A DNA stretch of 64,000 nucleotides, taken from positions 1 to 64,000 of the forward strand of contig JABANP010000269.1 in NCBI GenBank assembly GCA_013115135.1. Direction: 5' to 3'. Under the pieces are notes generated by a model, which saw nothing but the letters and a program-made list of their open reading frames with translations, was not told where the DNA came from and searched no databases. Within the stretch, counting starts at the first letter, position 1; each line of letters starts with the position of its first letter. A program made the translations under genes and the position numbers. Below, piece by piece: positions 22,425 through 34,124 of the stretch. Source of the stretch: Perkinsus olseni (lineage: Eukaryota > Perkinsozoa > Perkinsida > Perkinsidae).

Positions 22425-24303
22425 GGAGAGGGCCTCTCCGAGAAGCCAGCCGAGAGTAATCCGAGACTTCATTTCTCGTTGTTGGACGCATGTCCGTCTC
22501 CACCTGCGCCGTGCGTGGGTGGGTTTTGTAAGCAGCCGGACTGTATGAATCACAGTCCTGCCTCATCCAGCGACGCAAGTTTGTGTATGCTTCTGCGGAG
22601 TAAATCTGACGAGTATTCGTCTTTTTCATCTTCTCTTCTTCGAAGTCACCGTCGTAGCTACGTGCAGCTGGCTCGCATTATCTCAGTACCAAGTACCCTC
22701 TCAAAGGGTCCCTTGGTCAGCGACAGGTCATGTCTTGCGTTGTGTCTTGCAGAGTCTCTAATGAATATCGTAAGCAGTTCAGGACCTGAACTGCGGGTCG
22801 AACTGCTGCAGCACTTCTGCAGGTTAGTCCACCGGGGTGTCGAAAACGCTGTTTCCGGCAGTGCCAGCCACAGACGAGGTACCGCATAATTTAAGTTTAA
22901 ACTCATCCCATCACTTGAACGCGGCCCAGTAGAAGGTGCGTTCCTGCGAAGGCCCAATATCTTCCGTCTTTCCCGTGCGAAGAGTTGTCGCACGGGTACG
23001 CACGTAACGGGGTAGCCCTGGCAATCATCCTGAACTTACCGCGCCGCAACCAGGAAACCCCTCGCGCTGCGCGAGTCGCGCATGCTGCGAAATGCAGAGT
23101 TATCGCGAAGAACACATCCAACACTCACCATGGGATCGTCCTTATTCTTCTTTCCGGACCGTACCGGGCTATATTTGACTTGCCGAACCTGTTCATCATC
23201 TCATCTCTGCTTCTGCCACCTTCGAGCACGCACTCGACGATATTCCACTTCTGTGCGGAGCTCCGAGATGAACTCTGCGAGTATTTCCCTTCAGTAGACC
23301 TGCGAGACGATACTCGGATTCTACTATGATGAGTTACTGATACGCATACGGTGGAGGCCGAAAACACTTCGTCTGACGAAGTGTTTTCTCCAATAAATTA
23401 TTTTACAACACTGTTTATTTATTTTACAATACTTCGTCGAAGTTCGTCAGGAGACGCCCGAGGCCGGCTTCGGCAACTCGGCTTCGGCTTCGAGCTCCCT
23501 GGGAGAGGCGAAGGAAAGCTGAATTGAACTTGCAGAGGTTCTCAAGCCACTCGCAAACTGCAAGTTGCCGTGTTTGATTGAAATGACTGCGCACACAACA
23601 GATCCGTCGATGAGACACTGGGCTCCTTAGCAGAGCCAGAATAAACTTCGAAGACACAAAAAGTCTGCGCCAGCTCGAGAAGGCTTAACGCCGGCGGCGT
23701 CGAAAACCATTACGGGTGAGCTTTCCCTATTTGCTCGAAACTTGAGGCGAATGTTTCAACCTGAGAGTCGACGCACTTGACTCTGAGTATGGCATGTAGA
23801 ACTCTCGTTGCATAGGGGGCAGCAGTACACCAAGCGTCATAATTGCCCTTCAAACCACTATGAGTATACGCACACATCAATGCTAACATGAGCAAGTGAA
23901 CGCAAGATAGCAAGATACGGCTGCGACTGGTCTGTTGGTCTACACTCGAAGAGACAGAAACAAGAAGAATTTCAGGTGACCCAGCTCCGGTCAAACGTGC
24001 GCGTGTGAGTTTGAAACCAAACGCCGTCGTTGGCTTAGTTAGACTCAAGCTACTGCGGCGAGACTTCGCATGCCAAATCCGCGTATGCCAGGTCGTATGC
24101 CATACGACATTCCATGCTATTGACATGCTTCTTGACGGACCACCTTATTGCAATGTTCATCAACGCTACAGGGAGTCTCTAACCGAGTACATCGGCAGAA
24201 GTCTAACTAAGCCGGAGACTGGCTTTAGACTAAAAACTTTCCAACACGCTGTTCCACATTCTGTGCCATTGTACTGGAAAACTTCATTCCAAAAGCCCCG
24301 AGC
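22425..24303. other. intergenic with a repeat copy
   Basis: No supported gene. Open stretches at 22479-22889 (plus) and 22993-22658 (minus) overlap each other and neither shows splice context or a known domain. 23565-23750 is a repeat copy. 24140-24250 resembles 46855-46945 (GAGTCTAACTAAGCCG core). Confidence 0.45.
23565..23750. repeat. partial copy of dispersed element A
   Basis: Matches 19578-19750: GCCGTGTTTGATTGA, ACAGATCCGTCGAT, AGTCTGCGCCAGCTCGAGAA and GGCGGCGTCGAAAACCAT are shared in order. Confidence 0.75.
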
Positions 24304-27300
24304 CTAGGTTGTGCCTATCGGGTCTGTCGCGGACCGCTCGCCCACCTCTCTCCTCAGTTCCTCAATCTCCGGTATGTCATGTTCCTCGATGAACTTGTTG
24401 AACGCCGCTTGCTTGGAGGACCCGACACGCTTCTGTACCTACACCGTCGACGAGGATGCTCTATCGTAACTCAACTCTAGCACCGACGCCAACCGTTTTG
24501 GGAGGGACAGTGGGCGTCGGAAGGCGGTCAGAGCGCCAGTGACTCATCGCTGCTGTCCCTTCACCTCAACTACTAGTGAGCAGCCTATTACCGCGACGTT
24601 TGGCCCTATAAAAGACCTTTCGGATCCGCAAAAATCTAGCAGACACCATTTCCTATTTCAATTAAAATCCGGCCAGAAATTATGTTTTCTTTGGCTTAGT
24701 AGCAGTAGCGAGGCGAAAGACTAGTGCGTTTCCAATGACCCACCTCTAAAGCTATGTCCACTGCTCGATTAAGAAAACGCGCAACTCGACGGAAGTCTTC
24801 TTCAGTGCACCCTGAAAGACATCTAACACTCCGCAAATTTGAACTAATCGGTAGCTTGAGGAACGGAAGTCACGTGGAGGACGTGCCATAGCACCGAACA
24901 TTCAAACCGACCTAATACCCGACAAATGCATTTCAACAACCGCTTGCTGCATCCCATTCTCGACACACCATCTCTGTGATGTATCTACACAATTGTTGTC
25001 CCTTCCTGAGGGAGTCCTACTTAAGCTCATACAATCTGTCTCTGTATGTCTTTCGCTGTTACTAACATTAGTATCTCCTCTCGGGTTACCCTATCGAGCT
25101 CTTCAAGTAGACTACAATTTCATACTCGAATCCCGCAACCACTTCAAAACGGCGTGTCCCCATAGCACCTCTAGAAGTCATCGCTGGGCTTCCAATTCTG
25201 AGACCGCTCGGGTTCATCGCGCTCCTGTCGCCCGGTACGGTGTTCTTATTCAGAGTGATGGAGGCAAGGTCACACACCTGAGATTTGATAGAGAAGATAT
25301 TCAACTGGAGAACCACTCTTTCGGCACAGAAAACCCCAGCGCAATCCCACAGCGCCCAGGTGAGAACTTCTATTAAAAAAGAACTCGCAGTGGACCTAAG
25401 GCCCCTTACGTGCTTGAATGGTACCCGACCGAATCCCCTCCCCGCAGTTCGCAAAGTGAGAAGTAGCTCAGCACCCCCTACCTTCTCGACTTTGCTACCA
25501 TTGATACCTTTGTTCTTCAAATCAACCAGCATCAAGTGGTTCTCCGTACCTGAAATCGACCAACTCTCGCCCAGAATCCACGGGGATGCTCGTCTGAGAA
25601 AAGACACACCAGCCTCACCTCCAGAGACTAAATTGAATCCCAGCTTCTGCATCTCCGTCGCCAGCGCCGCGGCATTGGCAACAACCTAAGATCCGAATAT
25701 GTCAGACTTCAGCTACAAATCGCCGCTGACCTGTTCCTGGTACTCCCGAAACTCGACCGAAGCCGCTTGCTTCAAGGCGACAGATAGGCCCGCAATGATG
25801 TGGTTGTGAGGTCCTCCCTGGAGTAACGAAGAACTCTCCGCCTTCAACCAAATTTTCCGCATTTTTCGGAGCATAACCGAACCCGCTGATTCTGACGGCG
25901 CGTACGAGTTCCGCAGAACTCCGAGAGAAACAACCAAATACGCGCAAATACTATAGACACCGGGTTTATGACCAGTGATGCTCCGATAGTCTCTAGTAAG
26001 GCCATCCGATAGCAGCAATATTATGATTCACAATATCATAATTTATGAAGGCTATTCATGGTGAAGGGTGAACAAAAATCGACAATCACTCCCGCTTACC
26101 TGCATGCCTGGGAAGACAGTCGAGTTTATCTTTTCCGCATAATCATGAACTATGGCGTTGCCCTTCTTATCGACTCCCTTCTGACCTATCCGATAGAATA
26201 TCATAGCTCCTCTCGGACCTGAGTCAGGAAGCTCCAACTCGAGTGCACCTTCGAGTGCGTAAGATACTCACCTCTCAACGTCTTGTGAGTGGTAGTGGTA
26301 ACAACGTCACAATCCTCAAACGGCGACGGATGTACCTTCATACCACACCATTCGTTATTCATCCTTCAGTAATCCCAGCCATCTCCCTTACCCCAGCGGC
26401 AACGAGTCCCGAAATATGCGCCATGTCGCACATGAGGATCGAACCTGCGAAGGTTTTGGATCACGGCAGAAGACACGATAAAAATTCCTCTTGCAGCGGA
26501 GATCAGATCACTAAGATCCAACCATCACTTACCCGACTTATCCGCGATTTCTCGAAAACGCTTGAAGTCGGGAAATCGAGGATATGCGGAGTAGCCCGTG
26601 ATTAGAATTTTAGGCCTGAACCTGCGAATAGAATAAAAATGGAACAAGAGCAACGCACCGAGAGCACCCGCTCCTCTCAAGACTTGAGAGAGGCGATTCT
26701 CCGATACGTCGCGTTGAGGAGCTGTAAAAAGTTAACCCGATGGATAGAATCGATCCATCGCTCGTTTTCTCTCCGTTTTTTGGCTCAGCGCTATTTTTCT
26801 GAGGAAAAATAGCCGGGAAAAAAGTCCAATTTTCTTTCCACCGACCTCCTGTCACAGGCAGTTTTCAGAAGTGATCCTAACCAGGGCAGGATCATCCTCA
26901 CGGCTCGTCAACAGAAAAGATGTCTGGAACACGCCATGAGGCCCATCCCTACCTCGTCGCCAGGAGCTCGAGCTCATCATAGTCGATCAGCCCAGTCTTC
27001 TCATCCAGCCTATAAGGCATCGATGTCCAGAATTTCGATACCATTGAGACCTTCTTCGTATCTGACTCACCCCAACACAGACCATGCATTCTCGACGAGC
27101 AACACGAGAAAATTTCAGTCGTTTTTTTTCGCACGACTCGCTTTCATCTCGAAACCCATGAGCACATTAGAGTTTCACCCGTAATACGTGAAGTGGCGTT
27201 TTACGCCAAGTGAAAAACGCGAAAAACGCGAAATTGCTTCGCGTTGAATACACCGCGAGTGAAAAACACCTCAGGTTTTCACGCGTTTTTCACTTTTTTC

Positions 27301-29299
27301 GAGTGGGAATTTCGCGGTGTGAAATGTGAAATGTATTTCTCACTAGTTTTTCTTACCTCGCGGGTGAAACTCCATTGTACCAACAATCGTATCGGTTGCA
27401 CGCACGAAACGACCGATTGTAAGGATCTAGTCGCGCGAAGAAATTTCACTCATTTTTACCCCCTTTTTTTCACCTGAAATTTCAATCCAACAGAGCTAAG
27501 TGTGTGCGAGAGTTTAAGCTTGCCGACAATACCACTCAGCTAGACTATCACCGATAGTACAGGGTGCCGACTTAAAAAGGGCAGACCCCTCATGAATTGT
27601 TCGTGCGAACGAGTTGAGAGTTGTAGCTCAGCCCAGTCGATCCTACCCGTTTGGTATCCATGAGAAAGGTGACCGCCGTGCGGAAGGTCCAGGGCCATCA
27701 ATCGATCATGAGGCTCCATTAGGGCCGTGTAACTACGATCCACGAGTAAGGACCTAGACTACCCGCGGCCGAGCTTACACTTGAAAGTTGGCGGGGGATC
27801 CGGAAAGGGGCTGGACGTTGACGCCCCATTTTTCCGGACTGAGTCTGTAACCGTCCAGCGCTCTGAAATGCGATCACTCCCAGCGAAAGTCCTCAAATAA
27901 ATCATCGGTCAGCTCGCACCCTCCACCGCTTCGACTGACGGGTGAAAATTTTACCGTAAAATAGTTTTGCTATGAATGCCAATAGCCGCCGGAGCCCCAA
28001 AAAACTAATCACTCTGAACTGATTCATATTACTGAATGGTAAAAATGAATGGTAGAAATTCATTGATAAAAATAACGCCTCCAGTTACTGCAAAATTGAG
28101 GACGCTACCATCGCCCGACCCCCTCGGACTCCACGGAAGTCGGGCAGTTAGCAGCCGTCGTGCTGGCCGAGTCGGGTAGCCAGTGCTTGCCCGAGCGTCC
28201 AAAAGACGAACCCTCCCTTGTACCTCTGACGGCAAAGATTCTCCATTTGGTCAATAAACTCATTGCCACCATAATATCGAGCATTAGGGTAGCCCTCGGA
28301 GTACCTGATTGGCATCCCTTGGGTACCAGCCCAACCCTTATTCTGCAACTTTTTCCGGCGTTCTGAGATAAATTCTGGGTTTCAAAAACAGTATATCGAA
28401 CGCTCCAAATTACAGCAGAAATTGTGGAACTCCCACAAGCTCACAAGCACTCTCATGCTTCGGGTATGCTGGATGGCTCAGTGCTCCACAGATATATGGT
28501 TGTCGAGTGGGTCGGTAAAAATGACGAGTGTAAGGTATCAGGAAAAAACCGATGGTCTTGGGACCCAGAAGTTACTTGTTGGTCATGATGGAGCCAATGG
28601 CATCCAAGACGGCCTGACTGGTGAAGTTCTCCGAAGCGATGAGGACCAGATTCTTTTTCTGTCTACCCCTCTCCTTCTCAATGATACCAGCGACCTGACG
28701 GGAGCGCGAGAATGAAAATTTTGTGACTAACATTTGCTGATCCCAGAATGTCCTTCAATGATACTTGCAGGAGCCCTCAGTCAACTCATCAACCTTTATT
28801 TGATCCTTCATTAGGATGAGTGCCCACAGCTCGACTGTCATTAGCACTCAGTTCCTCAAAAAATTTCGGACCTCTCCCAAGGTCACTCCCTTCTACACGA
28901 CTAAGCGACCCCTGGCCTCACAGACAGACCCCACAGACTACTCTCCACAATGTCCTGCGTAACACTGAGGCGGTGGGGTGTTGGTAGAGAGGCATCCACG
29001 ATTCCACGCCGAACGCATTCTATATCGAAAACGACTCATGCTTAGAAATTGTCCCTAGAGAGATTTAGTCAAGAAATCTCCCAACTCTGCGATATTGGCA
29101 AATCCGATGAAGAACAAGAAGACAACGGGAACATACTCAGAATCTTTCACTGCGCCACGAAATTGCTCACCTCCGGATCCACATCAGGCAAATGGGCGTT
29201 GAGCCTCTGTGCCTGCACGGAAATACTCCTGCTGCTGATGCTGACGGCTGAGCTCAGCAACCGACGGTAACCAGGGAGGGCCCCGGCGCGAGTCAACAT
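24304..29299 (-). CDS. SHMT: serine hydroxymethyltransferase, mitochondrial type, 16 exons
   Basis: PLP enzyme converting serine and tetrahydrofolate to glycine and methylene-tetrahydrofolate. Sixteen phase-consistent exons give 488 residues: 29299-29171, 28694-28576, 28304-28224, 27862-27779, 27732-27647, 27061-26953, 26621-26533, 26444-26392, 26335-26272, 26218-26100, 25817-25731, 25685-25619, 25549-25482, 25277-25169, 24811-24744, 24438-24304. Hallmarks in order are [69 protein letters not shown] with the PLP lysine at residue 268, [20 protein letters not shown], and a C-terminal IEELRREV helix. The first about 30 residues ([20 protein letters not shown]) have no acidic residue and are rich in Arg and Ser, as in a mitochondrial presequence. 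The ATG follows TTTGCACAG by 14 nt. Identity is secure. Confidence 0.95.
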
Positions 29300-30307
29300 A
29301 TGAAAAAAGTACTCTGTGCAAATGAACATGAACCATCGGTTCACAAATATGGAAGGAAACGCCTAATGCTTCAGGTCTCGATTCTTTCGACTCATTTCAG
29401 TTTAGTACTCATGCACAGCCCAGCAAGCGGAGCGTTGTGAGAACCGATGTTGCCTCCCACCCCTAGCGAACACTTTACGTGCCGACTCTTCAACAGGACG
29501 TCTATCTTCATGGTTCACCGGAGGGCTCATATCATTTCAGAATTAGAAAAAGTCAATATGGCCATTCGATGCTCTCCTTAGATGTGAAAACGGGATACTG
29601 CCGCTCCACCCACATCGCCGAAATCCAACCAAATCCACCATCAACAACTTCGAATAAGCGAACAAAATCGCACCCTATCCTTCGTCGTTCTAAACATTCT
29701 CTGGCCCCGGCCAGTCCGCCCATCGTGCCCCGCAAATACTCTATCAATCTTTGACAGTTCCTGAATGGCCCGCGGAGTACCCCGTCGCCACGTATCACTT
29801 CTCTCATTTTTTCTTGACAGAACTGTCAAGGAACGTCTTTGCGTTGACGTGCTCGAATGAATGGCTTCATAATAAATCACGAGAGCCACCAGTCTCCAAC
29901 CAGAGCACTTGTGTAACATTTTTCGACCGTCCGGCACTGTATGAGAAAAATGATTTTTCTGAAAATCCAAATCATTTTTCAAAAAATGATTTTTTTTGGA
30001 AGAAGGATTTTTCAAAAATCCTTACCCACAAAATTCACGACTCGCGGTAAGGTTTTTTCACCAATATGCAAGCATTATACTGTTCTTCGCTCATTCCCAT
30101 CAACGCCCAGAGAAAGCGGCTCTGATGAGAAAAATAGTGAGGTTACTTGAACCACTTTAGTCGACTACTCTAACAACCAGAATACTCCCGAGACGCAGCC
30201 GAAAATGGCGCCTCGGGAGGCGTCAGTACGAGAGTTGCCTGAGCGGGAAGGTCACGTGCTCCTCCCGGATTGAAGATGCTACCCCCAAAGTTTTCAGAAA
30301 ACGATCT
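29300..30307. other. intergenic, scattered exon-like pieces
   Basis: No gene could be closed. On the minus strand 29761-29690 is an open piece (ELSKIDRVFAGHDGRTGRGQ) after CATTCAG and before a GT. 29515-29388 is another (RRPVEESARKVFARGG). Neither has a partner in phase. 29940-30040 is AT-rich with overlapping inverted repeats of the AAATGATTTTT type. Confidence 0.4.
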
Positions 30308-30695
30308 TTATGAGAAAATAGAAATGAGAGCGTTATCGCGCTGTAGTTGAATCCATTCGGATCTGTCGTACTCCGAGAAAACGGCCACCGTATTTGGACT
30401 GAACTCGATGCGATCAAGGTCCAGAAGGCAGCAGAACTGTAATACTGGAAGTCTGAAAATTGACCCTAGTTCTTACGGCCTATATACTGAGCTCACTGGT
30501 GAAAATGGCCACTGCTGGGCCCGAGCAAAGTATATAGGGAAACTGAGCACTGGGGGAAGCCAATAAACTCCGGCCATCGCTTCGGGCGACGCAGCCGATG
30601 CTTACCAACGGCCGCCAGTGAATCGGAACGGTTATCGCCTTAGCGCTGATAAGAAAACTGATATTACGAGAAAAATTCCAAGCTGCCTTGAGCAT
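30308..30695 (-). CDS. small three-exon open frame, possibly WD40-derived
   Basis: Exons 30695-30606, 30549-30497 and 30452-30308 join in phase to 95 residues. The last exon reads DLDRIEFSPNTVAVFSEYDR, which resembles one blade of a WD40 propeller (a D-I-F-SP-G-like turn followed by a hydrophobic strand). Only about 40 nt separate its ATG from the stop of the secreted gene at 30733, and no upstream AG suits the start. Near 50400, downstream of another secreted-family gene, a related TCGGGCC-GAGCAAA segment occurs. It is therefore either a truncated WD-repeat gene or transcribed flank carried along with the duplications. Low confidence. Confidence 0.28.
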
Positions 30696-30732
30696 CAGAA
30701 TGTAGATGAGAGCAGCGGCGGCAACAAGGCTT

Positions 30733-31470
30733 TCACGCTGGGTAAAACAGAGTGCCTTTGGCAATGTCCACAGCGTAATGATACGTATTGCGTACCCCGG
30801 AAGGAGCCTTATAGGTACCTCTCGCGTCGTATCCAATGTGATAATTCCAACCTCCACCAACCCTCTTAATGGCCATTTTCAAGTCAACCTTGAGAGGCAC
30901 ATTACTGCTGCCAGTTTGCTCTGTATGGCCAAAAAGATTAACCCCATCACTGGTGGCAACGCCGGAGAGTTTGTGATGATGAGTAATGGCTTGCTGATCT
31001 CTCGGAAACTGAGCGCCCGAAGTTGAGGGCAAGGAGACTTGAAGATACCCTTCGTCGCTCGGAGTGAAGTGCATCTCTTGTGGGCCAGGATACCACCATA
31101 TATGATGATCCTCAGACTGGTAATCAAGGAAAGCGAAGCCGCTAGTCTCCACGCTGACGTTCGGCGTCCCGAAATAGTGAGGGGAGTGGCCAACAACATC
31201 TAGCTGTATCTTCAACTTGCCTACGACCCCAGCGACGTTGGTCTTGATGACAATACCAGCACTCTCTTCATCATCCCCGTCCTTGTTGGGACCTCTCATC
31301 AAGTACAAGCAGGAGCCCGGTGATAGGACATGAACGGCGGCCCTCGACGAACGGGGACCAGCATGGCAACCCTCGGGGTAGTCGGCAACCACAGGCACCT
31401 GCGCCCTCACCACTTGGGGGATGTTGAAGACGAGCAACAGGAGGAAGATGCCGAGGTCGAGGCGAAGCAT
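30733..31470 (-). CDS. secreted ADYP-family protein
   Basis: Single exon, 245 residues. The start ATG at 31470 lies one nt after CACTCTAG; ATGs further upstream in frame are rejected for that reason. The signal peptide is LDLGIFLLLLVFNIPQVVRA. The core follows: VVADYPEGCHAGPRSS, SPGSCLYLMRGPNKDG, ESAGIVIKTN, and it ends AKGTLFYPA. From IPQVVRAQ to GYDARGTYKAP it is almost identical to the protein at 33375-34124, while the signal peptide and the last about 20 residues differ. Two cysteines (GC and SC) are conserved across the family and may pair. Function unknown; secreted. Confidence 0.77.
   Translation of the reverse strand: MLRLDLGIFLLLLVFNIPQVVRAQVPVVADYPEGCHAGPRSSRAAVHVLSPGSCLYLMRGPNKDGDDEESAGIVIKTNVAGVVGKLKIQLDVVGHSPHYFGTPNVSVETSGFAFLDYQSEDHHIWWYPGPQEMHFTPSDEGYLQVSLPSTSGAQFPRDQQAITHHHKLSGVATSDGVNLFGHTEQTGSSNVPLKVDLKMAIKRVGGGWNYHIGYDARGTYKAPSGVRNTYHYAVDIAKGTLFYPA
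30801..31422. repeat. near-identical tract, copy 1 (partner 33443-34064)
   Basis: 622 bases align without gaps to 33443-34064 (constant offset 2642) with nine mismatches counted by eye, about 98.6% identity. Similarity drops sharply outside both ends. This looks like a gene-conversion tract or a duplication whose ends were replaced. Confidence 0.85.
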
Positions 31471-33374
31471 ACTAGAGTGGAACATAAAGAAGTCGCGGAC
31501 GTGGGTGAACAGGACACGGGGGGCGATGAGTTCTGCCACGTCACACAGTGACACCACAGCGTGCGTCACGCTGCGTGACGTCTCAGTGTGCCATGCGAAG
31601 CAAGGCGCTTCGTATCGCGGATATGCGTATGTCGCTGTGTTTCAGGTGACCGACCTTGTTGGAGCTTAGATTCCAACCTGGAACAGAACCCGAACAGTAA
31701 GCTATACTCGGCTCCCAGACCAGCCCTTTACCCCCGAGCTAAGGTGAACTGAGTTCGCTAAGCTAGTATCAGGTTTACACAAGTCAGCCACTGGTGCCGC
31801 ATATGATCGCCGCTCCTCACTGAGGGGAAGTCCGAGAACTCGGCCAAGATGGATCAACATTTATCGGACTGTCCTGGAGTAGTTGGAGTTGGAGCTTGTG
31901 GAAGGCCAACTTGATTGCAGATTAGCACTTTGGGAGAACGGTTTCCGATACAGGTTGAGTAGCACTGATGCCCTCAGCAGAGACGAATCACGATACCAAT
32001 AAAAGGAATCATGCGAAAAACGGTGCGTAATCGACAGAATTATAGCGCACAGCGACGCTGCAAACGTTAGCGGCTCACCGTTGATCGGGCGACCGTCAGT
32101 TGTATGATCCATTCGAGGCACGCGAATGGCATACGACAGGGAGTGTTGTGGGACGAATTAGTTGTCATGCGCCACAATATTCCGTCACGCGCCGCAAAAC
32201 CTCCGGCCTGGAATAAGTAGACAATTTCTGTGACCATTGTGATATGGATACGGTAGCTCAATTTCGCTAAGCTGTGCTGAAGCTATAGAGTGCTTCATAC
32301 GTGCTGCATTCGTATAAGTATATACGTAGACTATTCGTACGTAATCGACGGTTCTTGTATTCGTACAAGTCACTTGTAACAAGTGCGTATCAAGGTGCAA
32401 GGTATTGGTTGCGTTATCTTATCCCTGGTTGGACGGTTCCTGTAACACTTAGTATACTCTACAACCCCGCATACCTTGACGGGAGACCGGTACGCTCGGG
32501 GCGAGCGCGAAGTGCGCCTCGCACGCACGCGAAGACTGCATCGGTATCTCGCTAGTAGGGCTCCTAAGAATCAAGCTCTACCTCCCCTATCTCTCCCATC
32601 CCAAAGTCACTAAGCACCGGTCCCCTGAGGGACTCCCCTGGAGAACCAAGGACGACGTTCGCCTTGACCAGCTGCACGAACCCTAATGAGGGAACAGATA
32701 AGGAAGTTACTCTCTCATTCTTCGCTCGCTTTCCTATTGTTGCAATGGTTCGCTATGCTCAAGCTATGTACTTGCGCGCCCAAGCTTCCGCTCGCTTCGA
32801 AGTCTGTAGACTCCTTGAAGTTCGCAGATTGTCTGACGTTCGAGCCTCCTTGACGCAGGGTTCGTTCTCTCATTGCTACAGCCATTACCTTGCAGCTCAC
32901 CCACGGTTAGTATTTCACAACTAGCTCGAGTCGCCCGGCGACAGGGATCTCCCCAGCCCCGCACCGGCGGAGCGGCTCCGCTGTCCATGCACCGAACCAT
33001 GGGCGCCGACGCCGAAGATCATGCGATGTTGCTACATGTAGCGATTTTTGCATCAAAGATGCTTGAGAGACATTTCCCCCGACTAGAACTCTGCTCACAA
33101 ATATGTGTTGCTGAACTACCCAGTGAAGCAATATAATGGTGCTGTGAAAGACGGCTCAGGGCCTCGGGCTCCGATGGCAGAATCCCTACGAAGCTTCTGA
33201 GCGCATGTGAGTATCAACATCCGCAGCGCGGCACAGCGGCAGTCGTCCACATGAACATTCTATGGGTGCTCATGTACTGATAAAGTTAACAGAAGGGACC
33301 TCATCAGTGGTACTATTCGCGATTCACTCCATGGCAAAAACTCGAACTGTCTTCAACATCAAACTTAATCGGCT
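31471..33374. other. intergenic, no gene seen
   Basis: No supported exon. Palindromic words such as CGTGCGTCACGCTGCGTGACG near 31560 and several short open stretches around 32660-33136 are present, without domains or splice context. Confidence 0.5.
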
Positions 33375-34124
33375 CTAGGGTGGGTAGTATAAAGTGCCTT
33401 TGGCGATGTTCACGGAATGGTGATACGTGGTCTCCGTCCCGAAAGGAGCCTTATAGGTACCTCTCGCATCGTATCCAATCAGATAATTCCAACCTCCACC
33501 AACCCTCTTAATGGCCATTTTCAAGTCAACCTTGAGAGGCACATTACTGCTGCCAGTTTGCTCTGTATGGCCAAAAAGATTAACCCCATCACTGGTGGCA
33601 ACGCCGGAGAGTTTGTGATGATGAGTAATGGCTTGCTGATCTCTCGGAAACTGAGCGCCCGAAGTTGAGGGCAAGGAGACTTGAAGATACCCTTCGTCGC
33701 TCGGAGTGAAGTCCATCTCTTGTGGGCCAGGATACCACCAGATATGATGATCCTCAGACTGGTAATCAAGGAAAGCGAAGCCGCTAGTCTCCACGCTGAC
33801 ATTCGGCGTCCCGAAATAGTGAGGGGAGTGGCCAACAACATCTAGCTGTATCTTCAACTTGCCTACGACCCCAGCGACGTTGGTCTTGATGACAATACCA
33901 GCACTCTCTTCATCATCCCCGTCCTTGTTGGGACCTCTCATCAAGTACAAGCAGGAGCCCGGTGATAGGACATGAACGGCGGCCCTCGACGAACGGGGAC
34001 CAGCATGGCAGCCCTCGGGGTAATCAGCAACCACAGGCACCTGCGCCCTCACCACTTGGGGGATACAGAGAACGCAGAACAGGCTGCGGTAGAGCCAGTC
34101 GAGGCGAAATTTCCTTGAAGCCAT
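33375..34124 (-). CDS. secreted ADYP-family protein
   Basis: Single exon, 249 residues from ATG 34124 (MASRKFRLDWLYRSLFCVLC). This start matches MASRSRLHSW of the member at 50634; a non-ATG extension upstream is ignored. The signal peptide sequence is unrelated to that of the gene at 30733, yet the mature core from IPQVVRAQ is nearly identical to it. The core reads VVADYPEGCHAGPRSS, GSCLYLMRGPNKDG and ESAGIVIKTN, and the end is AKGTLYYPP. The nearest upstream AG is about 55 nt away, further than for other members. Secreted; function unknown. Confidence 0.77.
   Translation of the reverse strand: MASRKFRLDWLYRSLFCVLCIPQVVRAQVPVVADYPEGCHAGPRSSRAAVHVLSPGSCLYLMRGPNKDGDDEESAGIVIKTNVAGVVGKLKIQLDVVGHSPHYFGTPNVSVETSGFAFLDYQSEDHHIWWYPGPQEMDFTPSDEGYLQVSLPSTSGAQFPRDQQAITHHHKLSGVATSDGVNLFGHTEQTGSSNVPLKVDLKMAIKRVGGGWNYLIGYDARGTYKAPFGTETTYHHSVNIAKGTLYYPP
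33443..34064. repeat. near-identical tract, copy 2 (partner 30801-31422)
   Basis: See the partner entry. The left end falls inside the last 30 codons and the right end inside the signal-peptide coding region, so only the mature core is shared. Confidence 0.85.

Noticed and set aside
22903..23124. Minus-strand frame with a signal-peptide-like start and a GTAAGT site
   Set aside because: The frame begins with GTG, not ATG, and the implied intron would be only 22 nt.
28029..28235. Frame reading [10 protein letters not shown] taken at first for an SHMT exon
   Set aside because: The true exon ([15 protein letters not shown]) is at 27862-27779 and joins in phase; the 28 kb segment is intronic.
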